Shown piece by piece: positions 9,034 through 18,777 of a stretch of 64,000 nucleotides of DNA (positions are counted from its first letter, which is position 1; each line of letters starts with the position of its first letter). The stretch spans positions 1 through 64,000 of the forward strand of contig NZ_LN890323.1 of the NCBI RefSeq assembly GCF_001458595.1. Reading direction: 5' to 3'. This DNA is from Clostridium neonatale (GTDB lineage: Bacteria > Bacillota > Clostridia > Clostridiales > Clostridiaceae). The position numbers and the translations under genes were made by a program. The notes beneath the pieces were generated by a model that saw only the letters and a list, made by a program, of their open reading frames with translations, had not been told where the DNA came from and did no database searches.

Positions 9034-9141
9034 TCAAAAATACCCCCTATTTTTATTTTTAATTTACGACTATACATATTAATAAAATCTAGATAATCGC
9101 ATAAATTTAAATAGACTAATAAATACGTCTACATATATATT

Positions 9142-9171
9142 ATACCTCAGAGATACGTTTCCCTGAGGTAT
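9142..9171. terminator. Hairpin between serA and the DUF1015 gene
   Basis: ATACCTCAG (9142-9150) pairs with CTGAGGTAT (9163-9171). The T-rich tail lies on the plus side (TTTATTTTTA). On the minus strand, the direction of serA, the tail is ATAATATATA, so termination there may be only partial and the DUF1015 gene may be read through. Confidence 0.55.
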
Positions 9172-9180
9172 TTATTTTTA

Positions 9181-10089
9181 TTATAAATTAAAGAACTCTT
9201 TAATTATTGATACTACTTCTTCACCAATTCTTGTTTGAGCTTCATCAGTTGCTGCTCCAATGTGTGGTGTAACACTAACCTTAGGATGGTTTACTAATGT
9301 AGTATTCTTTGTTGGCTCATCTTCAAATACATCAAGTCCTGCACCTGCTATAACTCCATTATCAAGAGCTTCAAGTAATGCTGCTTCTTCAACAACCTTA
9401 CCTCTAGCACAGTCAATTAGATATGCAGTATTCTTCATCATTTCTAATTCTTTCTTTCCAATTAATGCTCCTGCCTTCTTATCATATGGAACATGAAGAG
9501 AGATGAAATCAGAAATTTTTAATACATCTTCTAATGAAACAAAATCATATTCTAATGCTTCATTTTTTCCAAATAAATCTGTATAAATAACTTTCATTCC
9601 TAATGCAGTAGCTTTCTTAGCTAATGATTGTCCTATTCTTCCCATTCCAATAATACCCAATGTCTTACCTGCAATCTCAGTTCCTTGGTACTTCTTTTTA
9701 TTCCATTCGCCATTTCTCATTGTTACATTTGCTATTGCAACATATCTTGCTAAAGAAAACATATGAGCAAGTGCTAATTCTGCAACTGAATCTGAACTTG
9801 CTGCTGGAGTATTTCTTACTGCCACTCCTACTCCTTCACCTGCTGGAATATCTATGTTATCTATTCCAACACCAGCTCTAATAGCTAATTTTAAGCTACC
9901 ACCTTTTTCTGCTTCAAAAACATCAGCTGTAAGCTTTGTAGCTGATCGTATCACTATAGCATCAAAATCCTTTAAATTTTCTCCCAATACAGCTTGTTCG
10001 ATGTGATCATTAACCACTTCTACTCCTAAAGCTTTTAGCGCTTCAATAGAAGCTTGTTCTAACCCATCGTTTGTTAATACTTTAATCAT
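9181..10089 (-). CDS. serA: D-3-phosphoglycerate dehydrogenase (short form)
   Basis: 302 residues of the D-isomer 2-hydroxyacid dehydrogenase fold. The NAD site is GIIGMGRIGQSLA (about 143-155), the catalytic arginine lies in RAGVGIDNID, and the His of the Asp/Glu-His pair is in TPHIGAATDE. It lacks the C-terminal ACT domain of the long 520-residue form, so serine feedback through ACT is absent. It catalyses the first step of serine synthesis. GGGGG lies before the ATG. There is no serC beside it, which is unusual since serC-serA pairs are common. Confidence 0.88.
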   Translation of the reverse strand: MIKVLTNDGLEQASIEALKALGVEVVNDHIEQAVLGENLKDFDAIVIRSATKLTADVFEAEKGGSLKLAIRAGVGIDNIDIPAGEGVGVAVRNTPAASSDSVAELALAHMFSLARYVAIANVTMRNGEWNKKKYQGTEIAGKTLGIIGMGRIGQSLAKKATALGMKVIYTDLFGKNEALEYDFVSLEDVLKISDFISLHVPYDKKAGALIGKKELEMMKNTAYLIDCARGKVVEEAALLEALDNGVIAGAGLDVFEDEPTKNTTLVNHPKVSVTPHIGAATDEAQTRIGEEVVSIIKEFFNL

Positions 10090-10508
10090 TTTTGTTCCCC
10101 CTAATTAATAAGTATATACTTTATTGCCTTTGCTTATTGTTCATATTATATGGGAGCTTAGAGTGGTAATTTATCTAAACTCCTATTAATTCCAACAAAA
10201 ATCATCTGAATTAAATATATTAAAGTACTCTAATTTAAACTATAGATTGCACATGTCAATCTTATGTTAGAATACTTCAAATCATATTATAATCAAATTT
10301 ATCAATTAAACTTATTTTGTTATATTTTACTACTTACTTACGTTTAATTCAATACTTTATTACTTTAAATTATATTTTTTCATAATAATTTTATAATTAT
10401 ATATACATTTTTCATTTAAAATAATTAATATACATATATATTATTATTAATTTTATATGTTTCTTACTGTTCTTCTACATATTTTTCCCATGTATTTGTT
10501 ATATATTT
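10090..10508 (-). promoter_or_regulatory. serA upstream region with a leader hairpin
   Basis: No ORF is seen in these 419 bases. A hairpin at 10151-10183 (GGAGTTTAGA with TCTAAGCTCC, one G-U pair) would lie in the serA leader. A TTGACA on the minus strand at 10259-10254 is a possible -35, but I find no convincing -10 at the right distance. The part beyond 10300 is featureless AT-rich DNA. Confidence 0.4.
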
Positions 10509-11996
10509 CTAATATATTTTCATATATTTTTTCTTCAAATATTCCAAGTAATATTTTGTTAATAATTTTTCTCCAGTTGCATTTATAATTAATTCTTCTG
10601 GTTCATATATGCATCCATATTTATGAATTTTTTCTTTTAACCATTCATCTATAAAGCTTATATTACCATTTTTCAAATCAATTATTGCATTTTCATTTTC
10701 TTTTAAAAGAGCACTTAGAAGTTGTCCTCCATAAAGATTTCCTAATGCATAACTAGGAAAATATCCAAATGAACCATCAGACCAATGTACATCCTGAAGA
10801 ACTCCTTCGCTATCATTTTTAGGTTCTACGCCCAAATACTCAACATATTTTTCATTCCATATCTTAGGCAGGTCCTTGACTTCTATTTCACCATTAATTA
10901 ATAGCTTTTCTATTTCATATCTTATTATTATATGTAAACTATACGTCAATTCATCTGCTTCTGTCCTAATAAGAGATGGCTCAACATAATTTACTGCTTC
11001 ATAAAATTCATCTAAATTCACGTCTTTAAATTCAGGAAATTTATTTTTTATCAATGATAATATAACGCTTAAAAATTCATTGCTTCTTCCAACTATATTT
11101 TCATAAAAACGAGATTGTGATTCATGTATTCCCATAGACACTCCAGTACCTAATCCTGTTCCTACTAATTCATCAGCTATATGCTGTTCATATAATCCAT
11201 GGCCACCCTCATGAATAACGCTAAAAATATTAGACATCAAATCTTCTTCATAATAATGTGTAGTTACTCTTACATCTTTATTCCAAAAATTTGTTGTAAA
11301 TGGATGCATAGATTCATCTAATCTTCCTGCTTTCATATCAAATTTTATTAACTTTAATAATTCTTTGCTTAATTCTCTCTGTTTTTCTATAGAAAACTTT
11401 CCTTTTAATAAATCTCTTTTTATAAACTTATTGCTCTTTTGTATATACTCTAATATCTCTAGTATTCCATCTCTTAACTCACCAAATATTTTGTCTAATT
11501 TTTTAACAGTCATACCTGGCTCATATATATTTAATAAAGCATCATATTTATTGTCCTCATATCCATAATATTCTGCAAATTCTCTTGAGAATTTGACCAT
11601 CTTTTCTAAATGCGGTTCGTATATAGAAAAATCATTTTTTTCTTTTGCCTCTTCCCATGCCGCTTCCGATATAGGTGCAGACATCATAAACTCTCTATAT
11701 TTATCTTCCGGAATATTTTTTATTTGATTATAATTTTTCTTGATATTTTTTATAATTGCCTTGTCTAAATCATTTAATGTATCCATAATAGGATCAAAAT
11801 AATCTATAAATTCTTTTATTTTATCACTTGTTCTTAATTTAAATATTTCAGTTGATAAATACCCTAAAACCTCTGATCTTTGTTCTAACGCCTTTTTAGG
11901 CATAAATATCATATTATCATAAGAAACTAGATTATAAGTATACTCTAATCTATCTATATTTCTTACATATTCTTTTAATTCATTTATCTTTTTCAT
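10509..11996 (-). CDS. M32-family metallocarboxypeptidase (carboxypeptidase Taq)
   Basis: 495 residues, the typical M32 length. The zinc site HEGGH is at 262-266 (SVIHEGGHGLYEQ), with the third ligand region GIHESQSRFYENIVG about 25 residues on. The late motifs ADELTYSLHIIIRYEIEK and DVHWSDGSFGYFPSYALGN are also M32 hallmarks. It removes C-terminal residues from peptides in the cytosol. It lies just downstream of the opp transporter genes on the same strand but behind a strong terminator, so a shared role in peptide use is plausible but separate control is likely. Confidence 0.9.
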   Translation of the reverse strand: MKKINELKEYVRNIDRLEYTYNLVSYDNMIFMPKKALEQRSEVLGYLSTEIFKLRTSDKIKEFIDYFDPIMDTLNDLDKAIIKNIKKNYNQIKNIPEDKYREFMMSAPISEAAWEEAKEKNDFSIYEPHLEKMVKFSREFAEYYGYEDNKYDALLNIYEPGMTVKKLDKIFGELRDGILEILEYIQKSNKFIKRDLLKGKFSIEKQRELSKELLKLIKFDMKAGRLDESMHPFTTNFWNKDVRVTTHYYEEDLMSNIFSVIHEGGHGLYEQHIADELVGTGLGTGVSMGIHESQSRFYENIVGRSNEFLSVILSLIKNKFPEFKDVNLDEFYEAVNYVEPSLIRTEADELTYSLHIIIRYEIEKLLINGEIEVKDLPKIWNEKYVEYLGVEPKNDSEGVLQDVHWSDGSFGYFPSYALGNLYGGQLLSALLKENENAIIDLKNGNISFIDEWLKEKIHKYGCIYEPEELIINATGEKLLTKYYLEYLKKKYMKIY

Positions 11997-12142
11997 TATA
12001 ATTCCTTCCTTTATAAATATAATTATTTATCTAATTAAATTATACTGGGGCTATCGCATAAATATTAAATTCTACTGTATATAATATTTTTATTTTCAAT
12101 ACTTATACTCTATATTATAATTATATTCTTTAATGTTACAGC

Positions 12143-12195
12143 CTCATATAAAAATAAGCTATCATAAGATGAATTGAAATTCATCTTATGTAGCT
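12143..12195 (-). terminator. Terminator after oppA
   Basis: A long stem of about 17 bp (AGCTACATAAGATGAATT with its complement, within 12156-12195) followed on the minus strand by TTATTTTTATA. It ends the opp operon. Confidence 0.88.
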
Positions 12196-12208
12196 CATTT
12201 TTTAATAA

Positions 12209-13858
12209 TTATTTTTCTAAAGTTACTTTATCGAAGTATATAAATCCTAAGTTTGATACTTTAAGACCTTTAACATAAGATTGTACACCCATAGGTTGAG
12301 TATAATAATATATTGGCGCAATTGGCATATCTTCCATCAACACATCTTCTGCTTGATGCATTAAATCCATTCTCTTAGCTGCATCTTGCTCTACTTTTGC
12401 AGCTTCAACTAATTCATCATATTTAGGATTGTTATATCCTGAGTTATTTAATCCTGAATTTGATTCAAGAAGATCTATGAATGTCATTGGGTCATTATAA
12501 TCTCCAACCCATCCATCTCTAGCGATTTCATAATTTTTAGAAATTCTTGTGTCTTGGAATACTTTCCATTCTTGGCTTTGTATTTGAACATCAATACCTA
12601 AGTTATTCTTCCACATATCTTGAATTGCTTGAGCTATTAATGAATGATCCCCTTCTGGATTTATAAGTAATGTAAGTGTAGGGAAACCTTCTCCATTTGG
12701 ATATCCTGCATCTGCTAATAATTTTTTAGCTTGTTCTACATCACCCTTAGCTGGAAAATACTCTTTATTTTTAAAGTCTTTTCCTTCAGCATCTGGAATT
12801 CCTACTGGCACAAAACTAGTTGCTGCAATTTGTCCACCCTTAGTTACATTATTAACTATTGCTTCTCTGTCAATTGCAAGATTAAGAGCTTTTCTTACAT
12901 CTACATTTCCTAAAGCTTCCGCTGCTTTTGGATCTGTCACTTTATCTGTAACGTTAAGTGATAAATAATATGTTCCTAATTGTGGATATGTTGTAACATC
13001 TCCTTTTTTAACACCTTCTGGTACTTCTGCTGCTGGAACAGAATAAATCATATCAAATTGTCCTGCTTTATAATTTGCCCAAGCTGAAGTTGGTTCTGCA
13101 ACGAATTTTATATTTAATTTATCAAGAGTAACTTGATCTTTATTGTAATAAGTATCATTTTTTTCTAATACTGCACCGTCTTTAATCTTATAATCTGTAA
13201 GTTTGAAAGGTCCATTTGAAACATAAGTTTCAGCTTTAGTTGACCAATCTTTATTTGCTACAACAGCATTCTTATTTACTGGGAAATAGCATGGGAATGA
13301 TACTAAATCCAAGAAGTAGGCACATGGTGATTCTAATGTTACTTCTAGTGTATTATCATCAATTGCTTTAACCCCTACGTTTTCTCTATCTTCTTCTGTT
13401 CCTGATTCATTATATTTTGTTGCACCTTTTAAATATAACATTTGATATGAGTATTCAGCAGCTGTTGCTGGATCTAATACTCTTTTCCAGGCATATTCAA
13501 AATCTCCTGCTGTTACAGGATCTCCATTTGTCCATTTAGCATCTTTTCTTAAATGGAATGTATAAACTGTTTGGTCCTCTGATAAGTCATAACTTTCAGC
13601 TATTGCTGGTACCGGCTTGAAATCATCGCCTGGCTTATATAATCCTTCAAATAGGTTTTCTAATATAATACCACCATCTACTGCTTGGTTTAATGCTGGA
13701 TCTAAAGTTTTTATATCTCCACCTATATTAAATGTAAGTTCTTGAGCTCCAGCTGTTGCTCCACTTTCTGATGAAGATCCACATCCAGCCAATACTGAAA
13801 TTCCAAGTGTTGCAGCTAATACTACTGCACACATTTTTTTAATTTTACTTGTTTTCAT
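12209..13858 (-). CDS. oppA: Oligopeptide ABC transporter substrate-binding lipoprotein
   Basis: 549 residues. A lipoprotein signal peptide ends in the lipobox LAGCGSS, with the lipidated cysteine about residue 26. The SBP family 5 fold follows, with YTFHLRKDAKWTNGDPVTAGDFEYAWKR near residues 90-120 and NLAIDREAIV. It captures peptides outside the cell and delivers them to OppBC. It is the last gene of oppB-oppC-oppD-oppF-oppA, 70 bases after oppF. The ATG has GAGGGGGATA upstream. Peptide, rather than nickel or dipeptide, specificity is inferred from overall similarity. Confidence 0.93.
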   Translation of the reverse strand: MKTSKIKKMCAVVLAATLGISVLAGCGSSSESGATAGAQELTFNIGGDIKTLDPALNQAVDGGIILENLFEGLYKPGDDFKPVPAIAESYDLSEDQTVYTFHLRKDAKWTNGDPVTAGDFEYAWKRVLDPATAAEYSYQMLYLKGATKYNESGTEEDRENVGVKAIDDNTLEVTLESPCAYFLDLVSFPCYFPVNKNAVVANKDWSTKAETYVSNGPFKLTDYKIKDGAVLEKNDTYYNKDQVTLDKLNIKFVAEPTSAWANYKAGQFDMIYSVPAAEVPEGVKKGDVTTYPQLGTYYLSLNVTDKVTDPKAAEALGNVDVRKALNLAIDREAIVNNVTKGGQIAATSFVPVGIPDAEGKDFKNKEYFPAKGDVEQAKKLLADAGYPNGEGFPTLTLLINPEGDHSLIAQAIQDMWKNNLGIDVQIQSQEWKVFQDTRISKNYEIARDGWVGDYNDPMTFIDLLESNSGLNNSGYNNPKYDELVEAAKVEQDAAKRMDLMHQAEDVLMEDMPIAPIYYYTQPMGVQSYVKGLKVSNLGFIYFDKVTLEK

Positions 13859-13928
13859 TATAGTATCCCCCTCTTTAAATTATTAATTTTATTATTTTTA
13901 TATAATAATTTGCTATGCAAAGAATTAA

Positions 13929-14909
13929 CTAATCATATAAATGACATGCTACAAAATGTCCTGGCTTTACTTCTTTTAGCTCTGGATCCACTTCACTACA
14001 TATTGGCATTGCACAATTGCATCTTCCTTTAAATCTACATCCAGGTGGTGGATCTATTGGAGATGGAATATCTCCTGTAAGTGTTATTCTTTTATTATTT
14101 TTAGCAATGTCTGGATCTGGTATTGGTACTGCTGAAAGTAAAGCTTTTGTATATGGATGTAAACATTCACTATATACTTCATCACTTAAACCTAATTCAA
14201 CCATTCTACCTAAATACATAACACCAATTTTAGTTGATATATGCTTAACCATTGAAAGGTCATGAGCAATAAACAAATATGTTAATCCTAATTCTTCTTG
14301 AAGTTCTTCAAGCATGTTTATAACTTGAGCTTGGATTGATACATCAAGGGCCGATATAGGCTCATCGCAAACTATAAATGCTGGTTCTACAGCCAAAGCT
14401 CTTGCAATACCAATTCTTTGTCTTTGTCCTCCTGAGAATTCATGAGGATATCTATTAATATGATCTCCAGCAAGTCCAACCTTTAATAAAAGGCTTCTTA
14501 TTCTTTCAGTTCTTTCTTCCCCTACAAATAGCTTATGTACATCAATTGCTTCTCCTATTATATCCCCAACAGTCATTCTAGGGTCTAATGATGCATATGG
14601 ATCTTGGAAGATCATTTGCATTTCTTTTCTTAAAGACACCATTTCTTTAGGCGAATATTTAGTGATATCTTTTCCTTTAAAGATTATTTGGCCAGATGTT
14701 GGTTCATAAAGTTTTAATATTGTTCTTCCAGTTGTAGTTTTACCACAGCCTGATTCTCCAACTAAACCTAATGTTTCTCCTTTTTTTAATGAGAAAGAAA
14801 CCCTATCTACTGCTTTTACATAACTTTTCCCTTTAAACAAACCTTTATTTACCGGGAAATACTTACATAAATCCTTTACTTCTAAAATTACCTCTTTGTT
14901 ATCTTCCAC
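13929..14909 (-). CDS. oppF: Oligopeptide ABC transporter ATP-binding protein OppF
   Basis: 326 residues. Walker A is GESGCGKTT, the signature FSGGQRQR, Walker B FIVCDEPIS and the H-loop IAHDL. The C-terminal oligo_HPY extension is present (GDIPSPIDPPPGCRFKGRC). It pairs with OppD to power the permease on the cytoplasmic face. It starts with GTG, whose first base is the last base of the oppD TAG stop, so translation is probably coupled. Confidence 0.94.
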   Translation of the reverse strand: MEDNKEVILEVKDLCKYFPVNKGLFKGKSYVKAVDRVSFSLKKGETLGLVGESGCGKTTTGRTILKLYEPTSGQIIFKGKDITKYSPKEMVSLRKEMQMIFQDPYASLDPRMTVGDIIGEAIDVHKLFVGEERTERIRSLLLKVGLAGDHINRYPHEFSGGQRQRIGIARALAVEPAFIVCDEPISALDVSIQAQVINMLEELQEELGLTYLFIAHDLSMVKHISTKIGVMYLGRMVELGLSDEVYSECLHPYTKALLSAVPIPDPDIAKNNKRITLTGDIPSPIDPPPGCRFKGRCNCAMPICSEVDPELKEVKPGHFVACHLYD

Positions 14910-15916
14910 TATTTTATCCTCCTTATAGGCGATTCAACTTTTGGTGCATCTTCATGGCATAACCAACAAGCAGCACTATGATTTTCTCCTACTTCAAATT
15001 GTGGAGGCTGTTTATTTATACAAATTTTCATTGCATAGTCGCATCTAGCCGCAAACGGACATCCAACTGGTGGTTTTAACAAATCTGGCGGCTGTCCTTC
15101 TATTGGTTTTAGCTTTTCTTTTGTGTTTTCTTTGGGATTAGGAACACTTCTTAAAAGTCCCCATGTGTATGGATGTTTTGGTCTATAGAATATATCTTCA
15201 GTTGTACCTGTTTCTACAACTATTCCACCATACATAACATTTATTCTGCTGCAAAGGTCTGCAACAACTCCTAAATCATGAGTTATCAATATTATTGATG
15301 TATTAAGCTTATCTTTTAAATCTTTCATAAGATCTAGTATTTGTGCTTGTATTGTAACATCAAGTGCAGTTGTTGGCTCATCTGCAATAATAAGCTTAGG
15401 TTCACAAATTAAACTCATAGCTATCATAGCTCTTTGCCTCATTCCACCTGAAAATTCATGTGGATATTGTTTCATTCTTTTTTCTGGACTTGGAATTCCA
15501 ACTAATTTAAGCATATTAATAGCTTGTTTTTTTGCTTCTTCTTTTTTCATTCCTCTATGCTTAAGTAATGGTTCCATCAATTGATCTCCTATTGTAAAAA
15601 CAGGATTTAATGATGTCATAGGATCTTGGAATATCATTCCTATATCATTACCTCTAATTGAATCCATTTCAGAATCCTTTGCTTTTGAAATATCTTTTCC
15701 ATCAAAATATATTTGACCATCTGCAATCTTTCCATTATCAGCTAAAAGTCTCATTATTGACATCATTGTTACACTTTTTCCACATCCTGATTCTCCAACA
15801 ATGCCTAATGCTTCACCTTTATCTAGATAAAAAGAAACTCCTCTTACAGCATGTACTTGCCCAACATTAGTTTTAAATTCAGTTTTTAAATTTTTTACTT
15901 CTAATAACTTTTCCAT
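14909..15916 (-). CDS. oppD: Oligopeptide ABC transporter ATP-binding protein OppD
   Basis: 335 residues. Walker A is GESGCGKSV, the signature FSGGMRQR, Walker B LIIADEPTT and the H-loop ITHDL. The C-terminal extension carries IEGQPPDLLKPPVGCPFAARC with three more cysteines in the tail, as in several Opp/Dpp ATPases that bind an Fe-S cluster. It overlaps oppF by one base and follows oppC by 14 bases. Confidence 0.94.
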   Translation of the reverse strand: MEKLLEVKNLKTEFKTNVGQVHAVRGVSFYLDKGEALGIVGESGCGKSVTMMSIMRLLADNGKIADGQIYFDGKDISKAKDSEMDSIRGNDIGMIFQDPMTSLNPVFTIGDQLMEPLLKHRGMKKEEAKKQAINMLKLVGIPSPEKRMKQYPHEFSGGMRQRAMIAMSLICEPKLIIADEPTTALDVTIQAQILDLMKDLKDKLNTSIILITHDLGVVADLCSRINVMYGGIVVETGTTEDIFYRPKHPYTWGLLRSVPNPKENTKEKLKPIEGQPPDLLKPPVGCPFAARCDYAMKICINKQPPQFEVGENHSAACWLCHEDAPKVESPIRRIK

Positions 15917-15930
15917 CTGAACTCCTACTC

Positions 15931-16872
15931 CTATCTCTTATTCTTAGGATCTAGTGCATCACTTAAACCATCACCAAAAAGATTAAATGCTAATATAATT
16001 AAGCATATAACTACTGCTGGTGGTACCAATTGATAAGGATATGTATATATAGCTACCATAGCTTCATTAGCTAATGTTCCTAATGATGCTGTTGGAGGAG
16101 TAAGTCCAAGTCCTATAAAGCTTAAAAATGCTTCTGTAAATACCGCTTCTGGAATTAATAATGTTAATGTAACCATTATTGATCCTATACAGTTAGGTAT
16201 TAAATGTCTTATAAGTATTTTAAACTTTGATACTCCAAGTGATCTTGCTGCAAGAACAAATTCTTGTTGCTTTAATTGAAGTACATCACCTCTAACAATT
16301 CTTGCCATACCAATCCAATAAGATATGGATAAAGCTAATATTATTGTCCAAAGTCCACTACCACTTTGTCCTGGTTTATTAAAGATAGTCATAAATATAA
16401 TTACATAAATAGTTAAAGGTATTGAATAAATAACATCAACTATTCTCATTAAGACATTGTCTACTGCTCCACCGAAATATCCTGCAATTCCACCATATAA
16501 TATACCAATAACTAAATTTATAAATGCCGCAACTACAGCTATTATTAATGAATATCTGGCTCCATTGAATACTCTTACAAAAATATCTCTTCCAAGTGAA
16601 TCTGTTCCAAACCAATGTTCAGCTGAAGGCTTACTGTTTACTAGTGATAAATTTGTTGCATCATATGTATATTTTGAAAATATTGGGACAAAAATCGCTC
16701 CTAAAACTATTAATAAAATAACAACTAAAGATGCTATTGCCATCTTATCTCTTAATAGCCTTTGCCATGCATCTTTCCAATACCCAATACTTGGTCTAAC
16801 TACTGCCTCAACTTTCTTTTCTTCTGCTGTTAGAGGTGTAAATTCACTTTTGTCTATAATTAATTCTTCCAC
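15931..16872 (-). CDS. oppC: Oligopeptide ABC transporter permease OppC
   Basis: 313 residues. An N-terminal cytosolic segment (about 1-38) precedes a first membrane helix (ASLVVILLIVLGAIFVPIF). Five more helices follow, with the binding-protein-dependent permease signature EFVLAARSLGVSKFKILIRHLIPN (EAA loop). It forms the channel with OppB. The gap to oppB is 13 bases. Confidence 0.93.
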   Translation of the reverse strand: MEELIIDKSEFTPLTAEEKKVEAVVRPSIGYWKDAWQRLLRDKMAIASLVVILLIVLGAIFVPIFSKYTYDATNLSLVNSKPSAEHWFGTDSLGRDIFVRVFNGARYSLIIAVVAAFINLVIGILYGGIAGYFGGAVDNVLMRIVDVIYSIPLTIYVIIFMTIFNKPGQSGSGLWTIILALSISYWIGMARIVRGDVLQLKQQEFVLAARSLGVSKFKILIRHLIPNCIGSIMVTLTLLIPEAVFTEAFLSFIGLGLTPPTASLGTLANEAMVAIYTYPYQLVPPAVVICLIILAFNLFGDGLSDALDPKNKR

Positions 16873-16885
16873 TTTTACGTTCCTC

Positions 16886-17803
16886 CTAATTATCTAGCTT
16901 TATTCTTGGGTCAATTATCAAATATAACATATCAACAACAAACCCTAAGACTACTAATAAAGTACAATAAAATGCAGTAACACCAAGCAACATAGAGTAG
17001 TCCCTATTTGTAACAGATTGTACAAATTCATTACCTAATCCTGGTATTGCAAATATTTTTTCTATAATAAAGCTTCCAGTTAATATACTAGCAATTAATG
17101 GTCCTATGTATGTAACTATAGGTATAAGTGAATTTCTTAAAGCGTGCTTAAAAATTATTTTTCCTTTGCCTAGACCTTTTGCTTTAGCAGTTCTTATATA
17201 ATCGGATTTTAATACATCTAATAACTTATTTCTTGTAAGTCTTGTGATAAATGCTGTAGATGAAGCTGATAATGCAATTACTGGCATAATATAATTTTTC
17301 CATCCACTAAATCCAGTAGGCGGTAATAGCTTCCATTCAACACCCAAGAAATAAATTAATACAGCACTAATAACAAAGCTTGGTATTGTTATTCCAAGAG
17401 TTACTATAAATACAATTATTGAATCTGCCCATTTACCTTTCTTTAATGCTGCCACTATTCCTAGAGAAATTCCAACGATTATCGATGTCACTACACTCGC
17501 CATACCAACCTTTCCTGATGCCGGGAAAGATGTTTCAATAGTTTCAGTTACATTTCTACCAGGGAAAACCATAGATTCACCAAAATCTCCATGAACTACA
17601 TTTTTCATATACATAAAGTATTGTTCACTTAGCGGCTTGTCTATTCCATATTTAGCCTCCATATTAGCTTTAGCTTGAGCTGTTAACTTTTCACTATCAA
17701 ATGGACCACCTGGCATAAGTCTCATTAAGAAAAATGTTATTGTAATTACAACCCATATTGTTAATAGACTTGATATTAGTCTTTTGCCAACATATTTAAT
17801 CAA
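16886..17803 (-). CDS. oppB: Oligopeptide ABC transporter permease OppB
   Basis: 305 residues. The typical OppB start MIKYVGKRLISSLLTIWVVITITFFLMRLMPGGPF is followed by membrane helices and the EAA loop SDYIRTAKAKGLGKGKIIFKHALRNS. The start is TTG, 6 bases after AGGAGAGG, which fixes the choice. It is the first gene of the operon. The transcript begins about 320 bases upstream, leaving a long structured leader (17986-18045). Confidence 0.93.
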   Translation of the reverse strand: MIKYVGKRLISSLLTIWVVITITFFLMRLMPGGPFDSEKLTAQAKANMEAKYGIDKPLSEQYFMYMKNVVHGDFGESMVFPGRNVTETIETSFPASGKVGMASVVTSIIVGISLGIVAALKKGKWADSIIVFIVTLGITIPSFVISAVLIYFLGVEWKLLPPTGFSGWKNYIMPVIALSASSTAFITRLTRNKLLDVLKSDYIRTAKAKGLGKGKIIFKHALRNSLIPIVTYIGPLIASILTGSFIIEKIFAIPGLGNEFVQSVTNRDYSMLLGVTAFYCTLLVVLGFVVDMLYLIIDPRIKLDN

Positions 17804-17971
17804 TATATTCCTCTCCTTTTTGATATTAGTATTCTGAATGTTTTATTCATAATCTTGTCTATTTATTTAACAATAAATTAAACTCTGTTTAGTGATTAAT
17901 TTATCATTATTTAATATCTTTTTACTTTGTTAATCTGTTACCGCTTCCACTATTACAAATCTTCTTTGTTT

Positions 17972-17986
17972 AATATTCTGGAAATA
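17972..17986. promoter_or_regulatory. Possible CodY box in the opp leader
   Basis: AATATTCTGGAAATA matches the CodY consensus AATTTTCWGAAAATT at 12 of 15 positions. CodY represses peptide transporters in many Firmicutes. A weaker candidate (AGTATTCTGAATGTT, 11 of 15) lies at about 17827-17841. These are matches only; no binding is shown. Confidence 0.4.
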
Positions 17987-18045
17987 AAACTAAGAATATC
18001 ACAAAGGAGTTATTAAACAATTTATATTCTTAGTTTAATAACTCC
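17986..18045 (-). promoter_or_regulatory. Interleaved alternative hairpins in the opp leader (candidate attenuator)
   Basis: In transcript order the leader has GGAGTTATTAAAC (18045-18033), AAACTAAGAATAT (18036-18024), GTTTAATAACTCC (18018-18006) and ATATTCTTAGTTT (17999-17987). Segment 1 pairs with 3 over 13 bp, and segment 2 pairs with 4 over at least 12 bp. Segments 1 and 2 share four bases (18033-18036), so both helices cannot be complete at once. The 2:4 hairpin is followed by TTTTATTT and looks like a terminator; 1:3 would then be the antiterminator. The ligand or signal is unknown. It does not match T-box, SAM or other riboswitches I know. Confidence 0.65.
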
Positions 18046-18129
18046 ATAGTTATTTTAATTCAAATCTAAAATAAATAATTTAATTTTTTTATATAATATT
18101 TAAATTATTCTCCATTAATTAACACATTT

Positions 18130-18158
18130 ATAATACTATTTTAATATTTTTTTGTCAA
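18130..18158 (-). promoter_or_regulatory. sigma-A promoter of the opp operon
   Basis: TTGACA (18158-18153), 17 bases, TATTAT (18135-18130) on the minus strand. The start point would be near 18123. The A-rich spacer suits a strong promoter. Confidence 0.78.
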
Positions 18159-18678
18159 CACGCACCAGATTGTAGTATATTTATTCATTTACAATTTCAT
18201 ATTCATTTATAATAAAATGCTCAATTTTAATAACTATCTGTCGCATCATCATCCTTATATCACTTAGAAATAATTACATTCCTATGATTATATTTAAATT
18301 AATAATAAAATTTTATAAATTTATACTTATATTTTTCCTTATGAATTTTTATTCAAATTTTAATATTATTTTTAAATTTTTATTCATAAAATCACTTTTT
18401 TTTCTCAATATATCTATATAGTCACTGGCAAATTTTAAAATTTATCATTAATTTTAAAATTTCATTTCTAAAGTTGTGTATTAATGAAAATTTTTTAGGT
18501 TTTACTTACAAATTTTCACTTTACCATAGTATGTCTTATATAATCCAAATTCCCGCAATTTAGCTTAATCACCCACTGAATCATATTTTAACTATCCTAA
18601 TTTCTGTTTTAAGCAGTAATACTAATCGATATACATTACTATAACGATTTTTATTATTATACATATTAAAAATTTATG
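18159..18678. other. Non-coding gap upstream of the opp promoter
   Basis: 520 bases, extremely AT-rich, with many stops in all frames. I see no RNA gene, repeat family or supported ORF. Confidence 0.6.
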
Positions 18679-18757
18679 AAAAAAGTGGATTCTTGTTGAA
18701 TCCACTTTTTTCACAACACAGCAAAGAGGCTATCGCAATTTTGCAACAGCCTCTTTT
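18679..18757 (-). terminator. Two consecutive terminators after the Cys-rich gene
   Basis: AAAGAGGCT...AGCCTCTTT (18723-18757) and AAAAAAGTGGATTC...GAATCCACTTTTTT (18679-18713) are strong hairpins in tandem. The second has T runs on both strands. Together they isolate the small gene from the opp region. Confidence 0.85.
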
Positions 18758-18777
18758 AAATAACAATTCATTAGTTC

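Noticed and set aside
16457..16897. 146-codon plus-strand frame over oppC
   Set aside because: Antisense shadow of the permease; the minus-strand gene shows all OppC motifs.
17920..17960. T-box-like string (AGTGGAAGCGGTAAC) in the opp leader
   Set aside because: It lacks the conserved TGGNACCGCG core and the specifier stem, and lies after the terminator-like hairpin instead of in it.
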